Shown one piece after another: positions 47,015 to 55,894 of a stretch of 64,000 bases of DNA. The stretch comes from Mucilaginibacter pedocola (GTDB lineage Bacteria; Bacteroidota; Bacteroidia; Sphingobacteriales; Sphingobacteriaceae), in assembly GCF_002013915.1 (NCBI RefSeq), contig NZ_MBTF01000012.1, forward strand, positions 558,001-622,000. The letters are read 5' to 3'. A program made the position numbers and the translations under genes. Below the pieces are notes generated by a model that worked only from the letters and a program-made list of their open reading frames with translations, did not search any database and had not been told where the DNA came from. Each line of letters opens with the position of its first letter. Position 1 is the stretch's first letter.

Positions 47015-47836
47015 TTATTCAACCTCGTTTTTAAAAAGTAGGTTGGTTTGTCCCTCGCCCACCGTTATTAATTCGTCCAGGTGGTTGCGGTACCAGTTTA
47101 CCCCGGCGTATTTGGCGTTCAGTTCGTATATCTCGGGCTTTCGTTCGAGCAGGTTAAGGATATCCTCGCAGGAGAAATCGGGCTTATCCTCATACAACTC
47201 CTCAAAAACACGTTTGATGAACAGGTAGTCTTCGTGATAATCGATAGTGAAACGGTGCGACATGGAGTAATCCAGCCCCGTTGCCCACTCCACATTGCCT
47301 ATTTTAAACTGCGAGGGGTTCTCCCATATGTAAGGCGTAGTGTGCTCCAGTTCCAACGGGCGTGTTGCCTGCTTCCAGGTGCGCTCCAGGCAATCCATGG
47401 TAATTATTTCCACATCGTTACCATCGGGCCAGGTTGCGGGGTGCAGGTTGCTTACATAATCATATTTCTCCGGGCTATCCAGGAAAAAGCCAAGTACTTC
47501 ATCAATAACCGCAGGGTCTATCAGCGGGCAGTCCGAAGGTATTTTCAATACCACATCTGCCTGGTATGCTTTAGCCAATTGGTAGTGGCGGTCGAGCAGG
47601 TTGTTCAAATCGCCCCGGTAGTATGGCACGTCCAGCATATCGGCTTCCCTGGCTATCACATTATCATTGGGGTGCTGCGAAGTGGCAATTACTACCGTAG
47701 CCGGCGTATATATCATTTCCAAGCGCTCTATCATTCGCGCCAGCAAAGTTTTGCTCAATATTGGCAGCATTACTTTACCCGGCAACCTGCTTGATGCCAT
47801 ACGCGCCTGTACAACTATAACAATGTTCTTCCCCAT
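47015..47836 (-). CDS. SpsF/NeuA-like nucleotidyltransferase
   Basis: This 273-residue protein has the cytidylyltransferase-like signature of SpsF: IVIVVQARMASSRLPGKVML at the N-terminus, YRGDLNNLLDRHYQLA, and IPSDCPLIDP with the metal Asp. SpsF-type proteins lie next to NeuB-type genes and are thought to activate sugar acids or related sugars with CTP. Here it is the obvious candidate to make the CMP- or NDP-form of the HAD-NeuB product. The C-terminal half (DYSMSHRFTIDYHEDYLFIK) is typical of SpsF. Confidence 0.85.
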   Translation of the reverse strand: MGKNIVIVVQARMASSRLPGKVMLPILSKTLLARMIERLEMIYTPATVVIATSQHPNDNVIAREADMLDVPYYRGDLNNLLDRHYQLAKAYQADVVLKIPSDCPLIDPAVIDEVLGFFLDSPEKYDYVSNLHPATWPDGNDVEIITMDCLERTWKQATRPLELEHTTPYIWENPSQFKIGNVEWATGLDYSMSHRFTIDYHEDYLFIKRVFEELYEDKPDFSCEDILNLLERKPEIYELNAKYAGVNWYRNHLDELITVGEGQTNLLFKNEVE

Positions 47837-47844
47837 CCTGCCTT

Positions 47845-48897
47845 TTAGTTTAGTACTAACTCTTCTGTTATCTCAAACCTTACTTCTTCTACCATTGCCG
47901 CCTGCGCATCAAAGCCGGCTTTAGGTCCGCTATGCGCTATAAACTTGCGGCACAAGTTGGCTATGGTTTGTGCCGATGTACCGCCGTTTTGTATAGGTGC
48001 CAGTTTTTCCAACTGTTTTACATTAAACCACGAGTGCACCTTTTTGCCAAGAGCAATACCTACGTACACCACCGTTGAGTACTGCGTAATAAGTTCACAG
48101 CAATTGGCTATCATTTTATTGGTATCGCCCTCGGTGTATATCATGGTACCTTCCGGAGCATGTTGTTTTATCTCACGAATAGCGCGTTCAAAGTTCTCGT
48201 TAGGGTGCAGTTTGAAAAGCAGTTGGCGGCCATTTGCTATCTCAACCGCGCTACGGATAAATGCCGAGCGGTTTTCGTAACGATAAGTTTCGCGCATATC
48301 GGTAGTGGCCACCATTACGTAGCCGCTGTGCGGGAAATCGTTATTAAGGTGCTGCGCTATATTATCATAGTTGGGGATACCCGTAACTACTATTTTGCGG
48401 GCATCGGTACCGTTTTGGATGAACTGGCGGCGGTAGCCTTCCGAAGCTGCACAGTACACATCGCACAAATTCGACGAGCCATTGAGCGCCGTGTTGCCGC
48501 TATAAAACGGCGGGAGGTTTAGTGCTTTTACCAGTTTGGTTACCACTGTTGGCTTATCGGTCATCCCCTCCTGCACCCAAATGGTTTTTACATTGCGCAT
48601 GCGCATGGGCACCAATACATCGGTACAGTAAACCACCAGGTCGTACAGGTTGCGTTTGGCAGCATAATCTATCTGCAAACCATTTTTAGCAAGGTATGCT
48701 TCGGAGTTGGTTTTGAAGCGGCCTGCTAATATGGTGCTGTTAAGCAATGGTGTATGGTTAATAACCGTATTGATAGTGCCTGAGTCGGTAAAGAGTTGGC
48801 TGAACCAGCAATCGTAATCGGGCAGCAGTGCTGCTATCTGGTGCATTTGGGAGGTTTGGTTGATAGAGCCGGTAATAAATAATACCTTTTTCTTCAT
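47845..48897 (-). CDS. Putative GT-B-fold glycosyl- or glycerophosphotransferase
   Basis: This 350-residue soluble protein starts KKKVLFITGSINQTSQMHQIAALL and ends with a domain containing LLFKLHPNENFERA and a terminal QYSTVVYVGIALGKKV. This order resembles the two Rossmann halves of GT-B enzymes, CDP-glycerol glycerophosphotransferases and UDP-GlcNAc 2-epimerase-like proteins. The first gene of the sugar operon, it probably transfers the product to a lipid or glycan acceptor. No close family could be named with certainty. Confidence 0.6.
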   Translation of the reverse strand: MKKKVLFITGSINQTSQMHQIAALLPDYDCWFSQLFTDSGTINTVINHTPLLNSTILAGRFKTNSEAYLAKNGLQIDYAAKRNLYDLVVYCTDVLVPMRMRNVKTIWVQEGMTDKPTVVTKLVKALNLPPFYSGNTALNGSSNLCDVYCAASEGYRRQFIQNGTDARKIVVTGIPNYDNIAQHLNNDFPHSGYVMVATTDMRETYRYENRSAFIRSAVEIANGRQLLFKLHPNENFERAIREIKQHAPEGTMIYTEGDTNKMIANCCELITQYSTVVYVGIALGKKVHSWFNVKQLEKLAPIQNGGTSAQTIANLCRKFIAHSGPKAGFDAQAAMVEEVRFEITEELVLN

Positions 48898-48985
48898 AAT
48901 AAGTACAGGGGCTGTGCTGAATTCCCGAGACGCAAAAATCCCGGCGCAGGTACCCCCAAAACCGGCATTTTCAAATCCGTTGTAA

Positions 48986-49058
48986 AAACTTCATTAAAGT
49001 TACCGGGCTGTTTTTTACTTAATAAGAAGTTTGCATTATCAAATCATTAATGAAGTTT
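48986..49058. repeat. 12-base inverted repeats upstream of the sugar operon
   Basis: AAACTTCATTAA at 48986-48997 is repeated exactly inverted at 49047-49058, with 49 bases between. It lies about 90 bases before the first gene of the operon on the minus strand. It may be a regulator site, or less likely a small invertible segment. Confidence 0.45.
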
Positions 49059-49115
49059 GGATATTTTTTGGAGAGCGTTACAATGGCTTTACAAGTGCAT
49101 AATACAGGCGTGATA

Positions 49116-49145
49116 ATTGGATAACCTTTTATTATTTTATCCAAT
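49116..49145. other. AT-rich hairpin beyond the CHAT gene
   Basis: ATTGGATAA pairs with TTATCCAAT over a 12-base loop, 27 bases past the CHAT gene stop (minus strand). It could be a weak terminator of that gene, but on the minus strand the T-run precedes the hairpin rather than following it. Confidence 0.4.
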
Positions 49146-49171
49146 AAAAACCCAACGCTAACCATTAATTA

Positions 49172-51805
49172 TCAGCGCCTTAATCGCCATACCACATAAG
49201 CTACAAGCGGTAAAAACAGCAACAACAAATACAAGTAGTTGAAGCCTCTCGCCTGCTGCAATTTTACAGTTGCATCGGTACCCATCAGCGTTAGGCTATC
49301 CCAATAATAGGGTAAATACAGGGCATCGGCCGGGCGTACGGCTTGGAGCCAGTTGAGCTTGGCAAGGTGTAAGGCCGCGCCCGTGCTTTTACCCGCAAGC
49401 AAGTGTTTATACATGCCGGCGGTGATGGTGGCCACGGCATCATCGTTCACGTTCCAAAGCCCGGCAATGGTGGCGGGCGTGCCCACCGCACTAAACCCGC
49501 GCGAGAGGCTGATAACACCCTCCCCCTGCGCCAGCAAACCATCGCCTGTACGGCAGGCGCTCAATACCACCAGCGAGGGCTTATTACGCTTAGCCAATAA
49601 CTCGAACAGGAAGAGTTTTTGCGTACCAAAATCAAGCGTGGGTTCTTTATTTACACCCGATAAGTAGGCATGCGTACTGATGTGCAGAACCGCCGAATTT
49701 TCAAAAGCGTTAAAGAAGGCTTTATTATTAACTTCCGCATCGTACAGGTAATCGCCCCTCACAAGTTTATTTACGGCTTCGGCCTCTTTTTTCACTGCGA
49801 TAATAGGTGTGTTGCTGTTATTCTGATGGGTAACAAACAGCCCGGTAAAGTTATCGTGTGCGCTGCCTTGAGGTTTGTTTTTCAGGAGCGCATTCAGCGA
49901 GAATGTATAAGTTGTACTTACCTGCCTCAGCAAAAAAGGCCATTGTTGTATGATGGGCTTGTAGTTACTATTGGTAATTAAGCCATCAAAACCCAAATGA
50001 CCCAGCACATCGTCGGGCACCAAACATAGCTGTTCGCCATTCTTTAAACTCATCCCGCTAAGCAATTGCCGGTAAATAGCGTTCGACTGCCCGTAAAACG
50101 CTTTGGGCGCATTCAGCATGGCACCCGGCCCGTTACGGTAATAGTTGTTGATGAATGTCGTAATCTGTTTGGATAGCGAATCGGCATTGGCAACACGCAC
50201 TACCCTTTCTACCGCCCTGTTGCGGATACTAATGGCATACATTGCTTTGTTTCCCCAAAAGTATTCCACCACATGCAATTGTTGCGGCAGGGCAGCAAGC
50301 GTAGCCGAAGTTGGCAGCATACCATCTGCGGCCTCGCGCCGGTAGGTTTTATTGAGGAGCGATAGGTTATACTTTAGCACATTTACTGTTTGGCGGTACC
50401 TGCCCGCATCTTTGCCCTCCATGGCCAGGCGCTCGTTGTAGGCAATGGCGCGTTCTATATCCAGCAGGTGGCGCATGGCGGTATCGTGCCGATTGGCAAT
50501 TTGCTGGTGGCTGTGCTGTATCTCGTCGGCCAGCGTACGGGCCTTGGTTTGCTCTGCAATTTCCAGTACCAGGTTAAGGTATTTGCTATCCTTTGTTTTA
50601 CTGTAAAGTGCGCTCGCCATTTCAATTGCCTCTTCGGCAAGGCCTTTGGCATCGTGCTGCAGGCGCTCTTTGGTTTTGTTATCGGCAAACTCGCGCCGCA
50701 TTTTATCGGTTGCCAGCAAGGCGTAACGCAGGTTTTCCATAGCCGCTTCGTCCTGTTTGAGGGACTTGTAAACCAAAGCCTTCTCGTGGAAAATATCTAC
50801 CAAATTATTCTCGCCATAAATAAGCTTAGCCTGCGTTTTACCTTCGGCAGTATTTATCCGTAATAACTTTAAGGCATCATTCAAATAAGCCAAAGCATTT
50901 GTTTGCCGGCCAAGCTCCCGCTCTATTTTTCCCAAGGCAGCAGTAATATTCGCCCGTTCGCGCTGCCTGTCGCCGGGGAACCATTTATTAACCAGCAATA
51001 GCGCCGTTTTAAAGGCAGACTCTGCAGCATCTAAACGCCCGGCCTTCAGTTCTACCCTACCCAAAGTTGTATAAGCGCCAAACCTGCTGTAGGCACTTTC
51101 GGCATCTACTTTTTTTTGATGCGCGATGTTTTTAGTAAGCAGTGCACGCGCCTCGGGCAATTGATTATGGTCGTAATAAATATCTGCCAGTATATTTTGC
51201 AGCCTGAACTTTACTTCGGAGCTTTTCACCAGTTTTTCGCCTTTGGCAATGCAGCTTTCGGCCATGGGGTAATTCCCCATCGAATAATACGAGATAGCCA
51301 TATTGCTATACACCGAAGCAATATTATCAACATCGGCAGCCGGCAAATTATCTACCGAGCGTTGCTGAATGAATACCGCGCGTTCGTAATCGCCAAGGCG
51401 GGTGTAATTGTTACTCAGCGGCTTACAGATGTACTCATTCGCATCAAAATCGGCCACCTTGTATTTGTAATAATAAGCGTAAGCTTCCTCGTAGTAATTG
51501 ATAGAACTCAGGATATCGCCGGCCTGCAATTGGTCGTACCCCTGGGTGGTAAGTAGCGTAAGCCATGCCACGCGTTCATCGGCATTGGCAGGTTGCCGCC
51601 AGGCCTCGGTTTGGGTTTTCAGCAAAAAAGGTAATTGCTGCGGGTTGGCGTTGGTGTATTCTATGCGTTCGTATAGCCAGTCGGTAAGGTTGTTTTGCTT
51701 TTTTAATTCGGTTAGTTTGCTGTTAAGGGTTGCGTCCTGCGCACGGCTTTCTGTGCTGTTTAGTAACAGCAAAGCGAGCAACATACAACAGGCAAAACGA
51801 AGCAT
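49172..51805 (-). CDS. TPR-CHAT putative caspase-like protease, exported and membrane-anchored
   Basis: This 877-residue protein has a signal peptide (MLRFACCMLLALLLLNSTESRAQ). TPR helices cover about 90-400 (YSNMAISYYSMGNYPMAESC, GAYTTLGRVELKAGRLDAAE). A CHAT domain covers about 560-850 with the His of the dyad in VLHISTHAYLSG and the Cys in LVVLSACRTGDG, followed by GFSAVGTPATIAGLWNV. One C-terminal membrane helix ends in WRLRR. This topology puts the protease-like domain in the periplasm, tethered to the membrane. CHAT domains are caspase-type peptidases; the His and Cys suggest it is active. A role in cleaving a nearby membrane regulator is inferred from gene order. Confidence 0.85.
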   Translation of the reverse strand: MLRFACCMLLALLLLNSTESRAQDATLNSKLTELKKQNNLTDWLYERIEYTNANPQQLPFLLKTQTEAWRQPANADERVAWLTLLTTQGYDQLQAGDILSSINYYEEAYAYYYKYKVADFDANEYICKPLSNNYTRLGDYERAVFIQQRSVDNLPAADVDNIASVYSNMAISYYSMGNYPMAESCIAKGEKLVKSSEVKFRLQNILADIYYDHNQLPEARALLTKNIAHQKKVDAESAYSRFGAYTTLGRVELKAGRLDAAESAFKTALLLVNKWFPGDRQRERANITAALGKIERELGRQTNALAYLNDALKLLRINTAEGKTQAKLIYGENNLVDIFHEKALVYKSLKQDEAAMENLRYALLATDKMRREFADNKTKERLQHDAKGLAEEAIEMASALYSKTKDSKYLNLVLEIAEQTKARTLADEIQHSHQQIANRHDTAMRHLLDIERAIAYNERLAMEGKDAGRYRQTVNVLKYNLSLLNKTYRREAADGMLPTSATLAALPQQLHVVEYFWGNKAMYAISIRNRAVERVVRVANADSLSKQITTFINNYYRNGPGAMLNAPKAFYGQSNAIYRQLLSGMSLKNGEQLCLVPDDVLGHLGFDGLITNSNYKPIIQQWPFLLRQVSTTYTFSLNALLKNKPQGSAHDNFTGLFVTHQNNSNTPIIAVKKEAEAVNKLVRGDYLYDAEVNNKAFFNAFENSAVLHISTHAYLSGVNKEPTLDFGTQKLFLFELLAKRNKPSLVVLSACRTGDGLLAQGEGVISLSRGFSAVGTPATIAGLWNVNDDAVATITAGMYKHLLAGKSTGAALHLAKLNWLQAVRPADALYLPYYWDSLTLMGTDATVKLQQARGFNYLYLLLLFLPLVAYVVWRLRR

Positions 51806-51861
51806 AGGCGATATTGGTTCGCCTAAAATAAGGTATTTAATTAAATCGACGTGCGGTAACC

Positions 51862-52065
51862 ATAGCGATGGGTTTCAAACCCATCGCTATTAATTGATAT
51901 TAACGCCCGTCCAGGCGTCCGCGCCTGGATGAGAACATTTTTGAGCGTACACGATCACGGCTTTCGCCAGCGTGGACGCTGGCAGGATTTTACATTCAGG
52001 CGTGGACGCCTGAATGGGCGGTTGATTTATAGCGATGGGTTTAAAACCCATCGCTATAAATCAAC
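51862..52065. repeat. Block of five palindromes between the CHAT and PKD genes
   Basis: The spacer 51806-52070 holds ATAGCGATGGGTTT and its inverse (51862-51890), CCAGGCGTCCGCGCCTGG (51911), GCCAGCGTGGACGCTGGC (51966) and TTCAGGCGTGGACGCCTGAA (51995). The last, 52021-52065, is a 22-base perfect stem that contains the same ATAGCGATGGGTTT half as the first. The outer pair flank three GCGTCC/GGACGC hairpins. There is no coding frame. It may end the upstream transcript and form a folded RNA. Confidence 0.75.
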
Positions 52066-52070
52066 GCCAC

Positions 52071-54077
52071 TTACAACTTCCACGCCACATAAGTCGTCAT
52101 TTGCGAAGCAGATGTTTTAGGGTCGTAATAATACCTCAAACCAAGGGAGGGGCCAACGCGTACACGCCCTACCACCACATCGGCAAAAAAGGTGGTGCGG
52201 ATATCGGAGAAGGAGTTCGATATTTTTTCTGAAAGCGCATTAACCGTAATATCCGGCGTACCGTTAGTACCTGTTAAGCCGTAGGTGATATTGTTTTTTG
52301 CGGTGTTATTAATATCCAGTGCCAGCAATGCACCTACTCCGGCACCAAAGTAGGTGTTAAAATTCCAGCGTAACGATACCGGCACCACGTTGATAGTGGT
52401 CACCTTGGTAGAGCGTGTTTGGGTTCGGCTGGTGATAAGGTATTTACCCGCATCTACCGAGGTATCTTTACGAATGCCTGTGATAGACCGCGTTTCTGCC
52501 GTCTCCCTGAAACTGCTGAAATAAAGCTCGGTCTGCAGGTATTTGCCAAAGGTGGAGTACGGTGAAATTGTGGCACCGATAGTAAAATTACTTTGCGTTA
52601 GGTAGTTATTGCTTTTCGACTGGATAGGAAAACCATAACCTACGATGATGCCCGGCGAAATACCCATCCTGAACCTCCCGGTGGCTCGGTTGGTATAAAT
52701 GGGTTCGTTCTTATCAAAAATGATGGCTGCTCGGGTATAAATGGGCTGCTTCTTAGGCTTTTCTTTAAATTTTATTTTGTACTCAACAAAACCCATGGTG
52801 GAGTCGGCATCGTCTACGCCCTCCTGCTGGGTGCCGGGCAGGTAAATGTTGTTGAAGATGAAGTTCACGCTATCTGTACCCACAATTTTGCTCAGGCAGC
52901 TTTGGTTGGCGTATGCCGAGTCGCAGCTTTTTACTTCGGGTTTGGTTTTGCTTACGCGGATGGTATTCACATCAAACACCGGCGAAATGCTCACCCCTAC
53001 GTTCACCTTTTTGGCGGGGCCTTTACCGGTATTCTGGAAACGTACCTTGTAAGTCAACTCCCGGTTCTTCCCGGTTAGGCGGTAGCTCATGCGGGTTTGG
53101 CGGATAGACATTTTATTGGGGTCGTGCGAGGCTACTATCTGCAACTCTATCCCGAATGCTTCTTTTTCCAGCGTAGGGTCATCCGGCAAAAAAACACCGG
53201 TGAGGCGCACGGTGGCGTTAGTGTCTTTTATCATTTCGGGTGTAGTTTTAAAATTCAGGAAAACAAAGTTCTCCTGCCCTGCTGCCAGTTTATCAAAATG
53301 CCATGCCTTGCTGCTTTTAAAGTTCTTTAGCTGGTCGGCTACTACCAGCTTTTCTTTCTCCAGCAGTTCTTCTATCTCGCCCATGGTTATACCCGGTTCA
53401 GCGGATGCATAGTATTTGGTTACCTGCTGCTTCCTGAGCGAAGCTGCCGCCAGCGATGGGATAGCTTTCAATTCGGTTGCTGTTTCGCCATGATAGTTGC
53501 GTGCTTCGGCAAGTTCGAAGTTATTACTGGTAAACTCTTTATCGTTATACAAAATGGCAATGGTGCCCGCTACATTGGGGCGCAGGTTTTCGCCCTTGTT
53601 ACGGTAGCCCAATAGTATCATCATATCATCGCCGGGTTTGGGCATGCAGTTGTTCTTTAACGTAATGCTGCTCCCCTGCTGAAACATATTGCTTGGCACA
53701 GGTGCCGAAGCCATCATTTTTTTTGGTGTTTTGTTGATGAGCTTTTTGGGGCGGGTTGGCGGGCGCTTGCCGTCATCGTAGTTATTGGTTGCATACAGCC
53801 GCACATCAAATTTGCCAGTATCTAAATAAGTATGCTCCGGCTCTTTTTCGAAACTGAAACCGCCATCACCAAACTCCCAAAAGTAAGTGAAGTAAGGTGC
53901 CGGTGCTCCTGCAATGGGCCGCAGAGGGCGCAATTGCGGCGAAAACTTGGCGGTACCGTTCTCTATGGTGTGGTTGATAATGGCGGGCACGGTATCGGCA
54001 GGCATAGTGCCAAGCTGCCCCTGGGCATGCAGCTTACCCGCAATGCAGGCAAAGGCAATGAACAATAACTTTTTCAT
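52071..54077 (-). CDS. PKD-domain protein with C-terminal outer-membrane barrel-like region
   Basis: This 668-residue protein has a signal peptide (KKLLFIAFACIAGKLHAQ). A PKD domain covers about 35-95 (YFWEFGDGGFSFEKEPEHTY, GKFDVRLYATNN). An Ig-like/DUF11-type domain covers about 330-450 (YKVRFQNTGKGPAKKVNVGV, VEYKIKFK). The C-terminal region, about 470-668, has alternating beta-strands (PGIIVGYGFPIQS, GPSLGLRYYY) ending in YVAWKL, like an outer-membrane beta-barrel. The start at 54077 begins the signal peptide; the frame is open a further 16 codons. No function can be named. It lies between the CHAT gene and a lipoprotein gene, all on the minus strand. Confidence 0.65.
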   Translation of the reverse strand: MKKLLFIAFACIAGKLHAQGQLGTMPADTVPAIINHTIENGTAKFSPQLRPLRPIAGAPAPYFTYFWEFGDGGFSFEKEPEHTYLDTGKFDVRLYATNNYDDGKRPPTRPKKLINKTPKKMMASAPVPSNMFQQGSSITLKNNCMPKPGDDMMILLGYRNKGENLRPNVAGTIAILYNDKEFTSNNFELAEARNYHGETATELKAIPSLAAASLRKQQVTKYYASAEPGITMGEIEELLEKEKLVVADQLKNFKSSKAWHFDKLAAGQENFVFLNFKTTPEMIKDTNATVRLTGVFLPDDPTLEKEAFGIELQIVASHDPNKMSIRQTRMSYRLTGKNRELTYKVRFQNTGKGPAKKVNVGVSISPVFDVNTIRVSKTKPEVKSCDSAYANQSCLSKIVGTDSVNFIFNNIYLPGTQQEGVDDADSTMGFVEYKIKFKEKPKKQPIYTRAAIIFDKNEPIYTNRATGRFRMGISPGIIVGYGFPIQSKSNNYLTQSNFTIGATISPYSTFGKYLQTELYFSSFRETAETRSITGIRKDTSVDAGKYLITSRTQTRSTKVTTINVVPVSLRWNFNTYFGAGVGALLALDINNTAKNNITYGLTGTNGTPDITVNALSEKISNSFSDIRTTFFADVVVGRVRVGPSLGLRYYYDPKTSASQMTTYVAWKL

Positions 54078-54120
54078 AAAGGCAGATAGGTTAGAATTGG
54101 CGACTAAATATAGAAAATTA

Positions 54121-54157
54121 AACAAATAAAGACCGGCCCCTCAACGGAGCCGATCTT
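54121..54157 (-). terminator. Rho-independent terminator of the lipoprotein gene
   Basis: On the minus strand, AGATCGGCTCC pairs with GGGGCCGGTCT (one mismatch, one wobble) around a short loop and is followed by TTTATTTGTTT. It lies just after the lipoprotein stop codon at 54179. Confidence 0.8.
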
Positions 54158-54178
54158 CTATTCGAATTTTAATGTGGT

Positions 54179-55168
54179 TTAATAATTATCCAAAGCATCT
54201 ATAGAAGCCTGTACCGCAGTTTGAGTAGTTTCGGTAAGGGTTAGGGTTACGTGCTGGTCGGCAGTGATGGTGCTTTCCAGTTCGGCGTAGTAGTATTTGC
54301 CATCTTTGATAGAGAAGCTCATGAATTTACCTTCAACACCTATCGGCATTACGTTATCGTAGCTTTTTACGCTGTTAGGGCCGGTTGTGGTATACAATTG
54401 TGCCGCCACGTTAGAGCCTTTTGCGCAGAAGTATACATAAGTTTCGCCGCTGTAAGAGTGGAAGGTTGAAAGCGTGCCGGGGTTGTTCACCAGATCAACA
54501 TTCACGGTAGTTTTTGGGTTGCTGTAGCTGTAGAATACGTCGGTATTTATCCAGCCGGTGCTGCCAAAGTTAAAGGTGAAGTTATTATCTACCGAGGCTA
54601 CTTCTTTGTTGCCACCTACGCCGTTAGGGCGGTCTTTAGGTGCGGCCCAGGCCATTTGTGCTGCTGCGCCGGGTTGTAGCGGTGCGCCTTGTTGATCTAC
54701 CCCTTGCCATATTTGGGTTACGCCGTTGCGTTTTGCGGGTATAGATATCTGCATAGCTACAGGCATATCGTGGTCTACACTCACGCCGTTGGCCTTTACA
54801 TCTACATAAATAAAACCGTCTGATGCTAAAGGCGCGCCGCTGATGTGGTTGGTATTGCTACCGAATGATACTACCGCGCTGCGTTTCAATACTTCTATTA
54901 CTTCTACGGTTGCTGTGCCGGTCACCGCGTTGCCGCCAACTGTTAACGAACCAACCGGGAAGGTAATTTTAGTACCACCTGCCAGGCTTACGGTTTGTGG
55001 TAGTGCCGATGCGTTAATTTGTACGCTTTGTACTTTAGGGCCGTTGTTGGCCACAAAATCCTTCGCGGTGAAGTCGGCGTTGATAGGTTTGAAATTTTCT
55101 TTTTTGCAGGATACTGATAATAACAATAATGCTGCAACTGCTACTGAGGTTAAATTGAACTTTTTCAT
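54179..55168 (-). CDS. Lipoprotein of unknown function
   Basis: This 329-residue protein has a lipoprotein signal (VAALLLLSVSC, Cys21). Its N-terminal half has a strand-rich region VQSVQINASALPQTVSLAGG, then ITFPVGSLTVGGNAVTGTATVEVIEV. This resembles ZU5/carboxypeptidase-regulatory-like folds of Bacteroidota lipoproteins (a FP.GSL.. motif before V.VE..E). The C-terminal half, WINTDVFYSYSNPKTTV, is also of unknown fold. It is divergent from the ECF sigma gene and has its own terminator. Confidence 0.65.
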   Translation of the reverse strand: MKKFNLTSVAVAALLLLSVSCKKENFKPINADFTAKDFVANNGPKVQSVQINASALPQTVSLAGGTKITFPVGSLTVGGNAVTGTATVEVIEVLKRSAVVSFGSNTNHISGAPLASDGFIYVDVKANGVSVDHDMPVAMQISIPAKRNGVTQIWQGVDQQGAPLQPGAAAQMAWAAPKDRPNGVGGNKEVASVDNNFTFNFGSTGWINTDVFYSYSNPKTTVNVDLVNNPGTLSTFHSYSGETYVYFCAKGSNVAAQLYTTTGPNSVKSYDNVMPIGVEGKFMSFSIKDGKYYYAELESTITADQHVTLTLTETTQTAVQASIDALDNY

Positions 55169-55282
55169 GGTGTGTTATTTTTAATTTTTTATTGCTTACT
55201 CTGTTTTGGCTTTTCAGCGTTTCGCCGTGTTTATCGTTGTTTGCACCTATATCAGCGCCGCCAAAACTTTGTTACCCCCCTT

Positions 55283-55311
55283 TTTGAAAAATTTTTTAAA
55301 AAATATTTTTT
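55283..55311 (+). promoter_or_regulatory. Candidate promoter of the sigma factor gene
   Basis: TTTG at 55283-55286 and TATTTTTT at 55304-55311 are spaced 17 bases apart. They resemble the Bacteroidota housekeeping pattern TTTG...TAnnTTTG. The start codon is 24 bases further on. The AT-rich surroundings make chance likely. Confidence 0.35.
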
Positions 55312-55335
55312 CGTAATTTTCGCTCAGCCTATTTT

Positions 55336-55890
55336 ATGACAAAACCCACCCATCCCGACCAACGCTACGTTACGGCGCTGCTGAATAATGATGCAGCCTT
55401 AATTGGCGAAGTGTATAAAAGCTGCGCCCGCCAGGTAAAAAGCTACATATGCTTTAATAATGGCACCGAGGATGATGCCGCCGATATTTTCCAGGAAGCG
55501 CTGATAGATATATACCACCAGGCCAAAGACAAAGGCCTGCAGCTTACCTGCCCCTTTAATGCCTTTGTTTTTATGGTGTGCAAGCGCAAGTGGTTCAACG
55601 AATTGAAAAAAAGAGCAGCTTCCCCGGTAACAAATTCGGGCGACGATTTATTAGAAGGCAGCGAGGATACTTTTGCGCTGGCCGAACAGCTTGAAGAGCA
55701 TAACCAACAAACCGGCAGGTTTTGGGCCGCCTTTGAGCAACTGGGCGAGCGTTGTAAAGAAATTATCCGCTGGAGCATGCAGGGCGAGGCGCAGGAAAAA
55801 GTGGCCGAGGCCATGGGTGTTACCTACGGGTATTTGCGCAAAAAGAAATCGGAGTGTATGGCATCATTGGTAAAACTGGTTCAACTTTAA
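55336..55890 (+). CDS. ECF-type RNA polymerase sigma factor
   Basis: This 184-residue protein has sigma region 2 (about 40-95; DDAADIFQEALIDIYHQA, FNAFVFMVCKRKWFNELKK) and sigma region 4 (about 125-180; CKEIIRWSMQGEAQEKVAEAMGVTYGYLRKKKSECM). It should direct RNA polymerase to a set of target promoters. A TPR-bearing membrane protein follows 4 bases after its stop, in the usual place of an anti-sigma factor. Confidence 0.9.
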   Translation: MTKPTHPDQRYVTALLNNDAALIGEVYKSCARQVKSYICFNNGTEDDAADIFQEALIDIYHQAKDKGLQLTCPFNAFVFMVCKRKWFNELKKRAASPVTNSGDDLLEGSEDTFALAEQLEEHNQQTGRFWAAFEQLGERCKEIIRWSMQGEAQEKVAEAMGVTYGYLRKKKSECMASLVKLVQL

Positions 55891-55894
55891 AGCA

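Noticed and set aside
51862..52065. CRISPR-like array
   Set aside because: The palindromes differ in sequence and spacing, spacers are not of equal size and no cas gene is near.
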